A stretch of DNA of 31,333 nt from an uncultured Ruminococcus sp. (lineage in GTDB: Bacteria > Bacillota > Clostridia > Oscillospirales > Ruminococcaceae): assembly GCA_900550695.1 (NCBI GenBank), contig URTF01000020.1:1-31333 (forward strand). The letters run 5' to 3'. The translations under genes were made by a program, and so were the position numbers. Position 1 is the stretch's first letter. Every line of letters begins with the position of its first letter. The notes beneath the pieces are model-generated. The model did not search any database, had not been told where the DNA came from, and worked only from the letters and a program-made list of their open reading frames with translations. Positions 31,278 through 31,333 of this stretch are shown piece after piece.

Positions 31278-31333
31278 GAACGGCGGTGGAATATGAACAG
31301 AAAACGACATTTGCCGTTCTTATTGACATATCC

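Noticed and set aside
31132..31329. 65-codon minus-strand frame at the window end
   Set aside because: It runs through the inverted repeats, with no ribosome site seen and no family resemblance. The hairpin structure explains the region better.

Overview
The window looks like chromosome from a low-to-mid GC Gram-positive anaerobe of the Clostridia, most probably a Ruminococcus-like member of the Oscillospiraceae. The reasons are a SpoVT sporulation regulator, a two-gene minimal SufC/SufB iron-sulfur system, BlaI/BlaR1-type and long XRE-type regulators, a secreted GH26 mannanase lipoprotein, strong AGGAGG-type ribosome sites, and many small dispersed inverted-repeat elements. The assignment is inferred from gene content only. 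No phage, plasmid, CRISPR, tRNA or rRNA signal was seen.

Layout. Positions 249-7978 (minus strand) hold a tightly overlapping late cobalamin operon, read in the order transglutaminase-like gene, cobT, cobU, cobS, a short CobU-like gene, cobC, cbiB, cobD, cbiP/cobQ. It covers amidation to cobyric acid, aminopropanol attachment and nucleotide-loop assembly. No corrin-ring genes and no cobalamin riboswitch are visible. Positions 8372-12582 (minus) hold a heterodimeric ABC transporter pair behind a TetR-type regulator, whose consensus promoter is overlaid by two palindromes. Positions 12640-13000 are a gene-free, low-complexity stretch. Positions 13067-15286 (plus) hold an ATC-hydrolase-family gene coupled to a methylated-DNA methyltransferase, then a PlsC-type acyltransferase behind a long structured leader. 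Positions 15375-18720 hold a BlaI repressor and a very large BlaR1-like metalloprotease sensor. Positions 18869-23280 (minus) hold an XRE-type regulator, two small proteins and a large lipoprotein with Asp-rich and leucine-rich-repeat-like segments. Positions 23913-27232 hold spoVT, cysK, a MarR regulator and thrH. Positions 27629-30981 hold sufC, sufB and a GH26 beta-mannanase lipoprotein. The last 350 bases hold only inverted repeats.

Repeats are the most unusual part of the window. Family A (termini CTAAACACC and GGTGTTTAG, flanked by TA, about 96-113 bp) occurs six times as complete, half or edge-truncated copies. One copy sits inside the loop of a bidirectional terminator, one abuts a family B fragment, and one supplies the stop codon of ogt. 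Family B (GGTCACCTCTAAAAA ends) forms a 56-bp near-perfect palindrome at 23511-23566. Family C (197 bp, 20812-21008) has apparent AATA target duplications and contributes the first codons of a small gene. No transposase is present, so these resemble non-autonomous MITE-like elements.

Working together: the cob genes form one coupled pathway, SufC and SufB are a minimal Fe-S assembly pair, and BlaI with BlaR1 form a sensor/repressor circuit whose target outside its own operon is not in view. The ABC pair with TetR is a regulated transporter whose substrate cannot be fixed from sequence.
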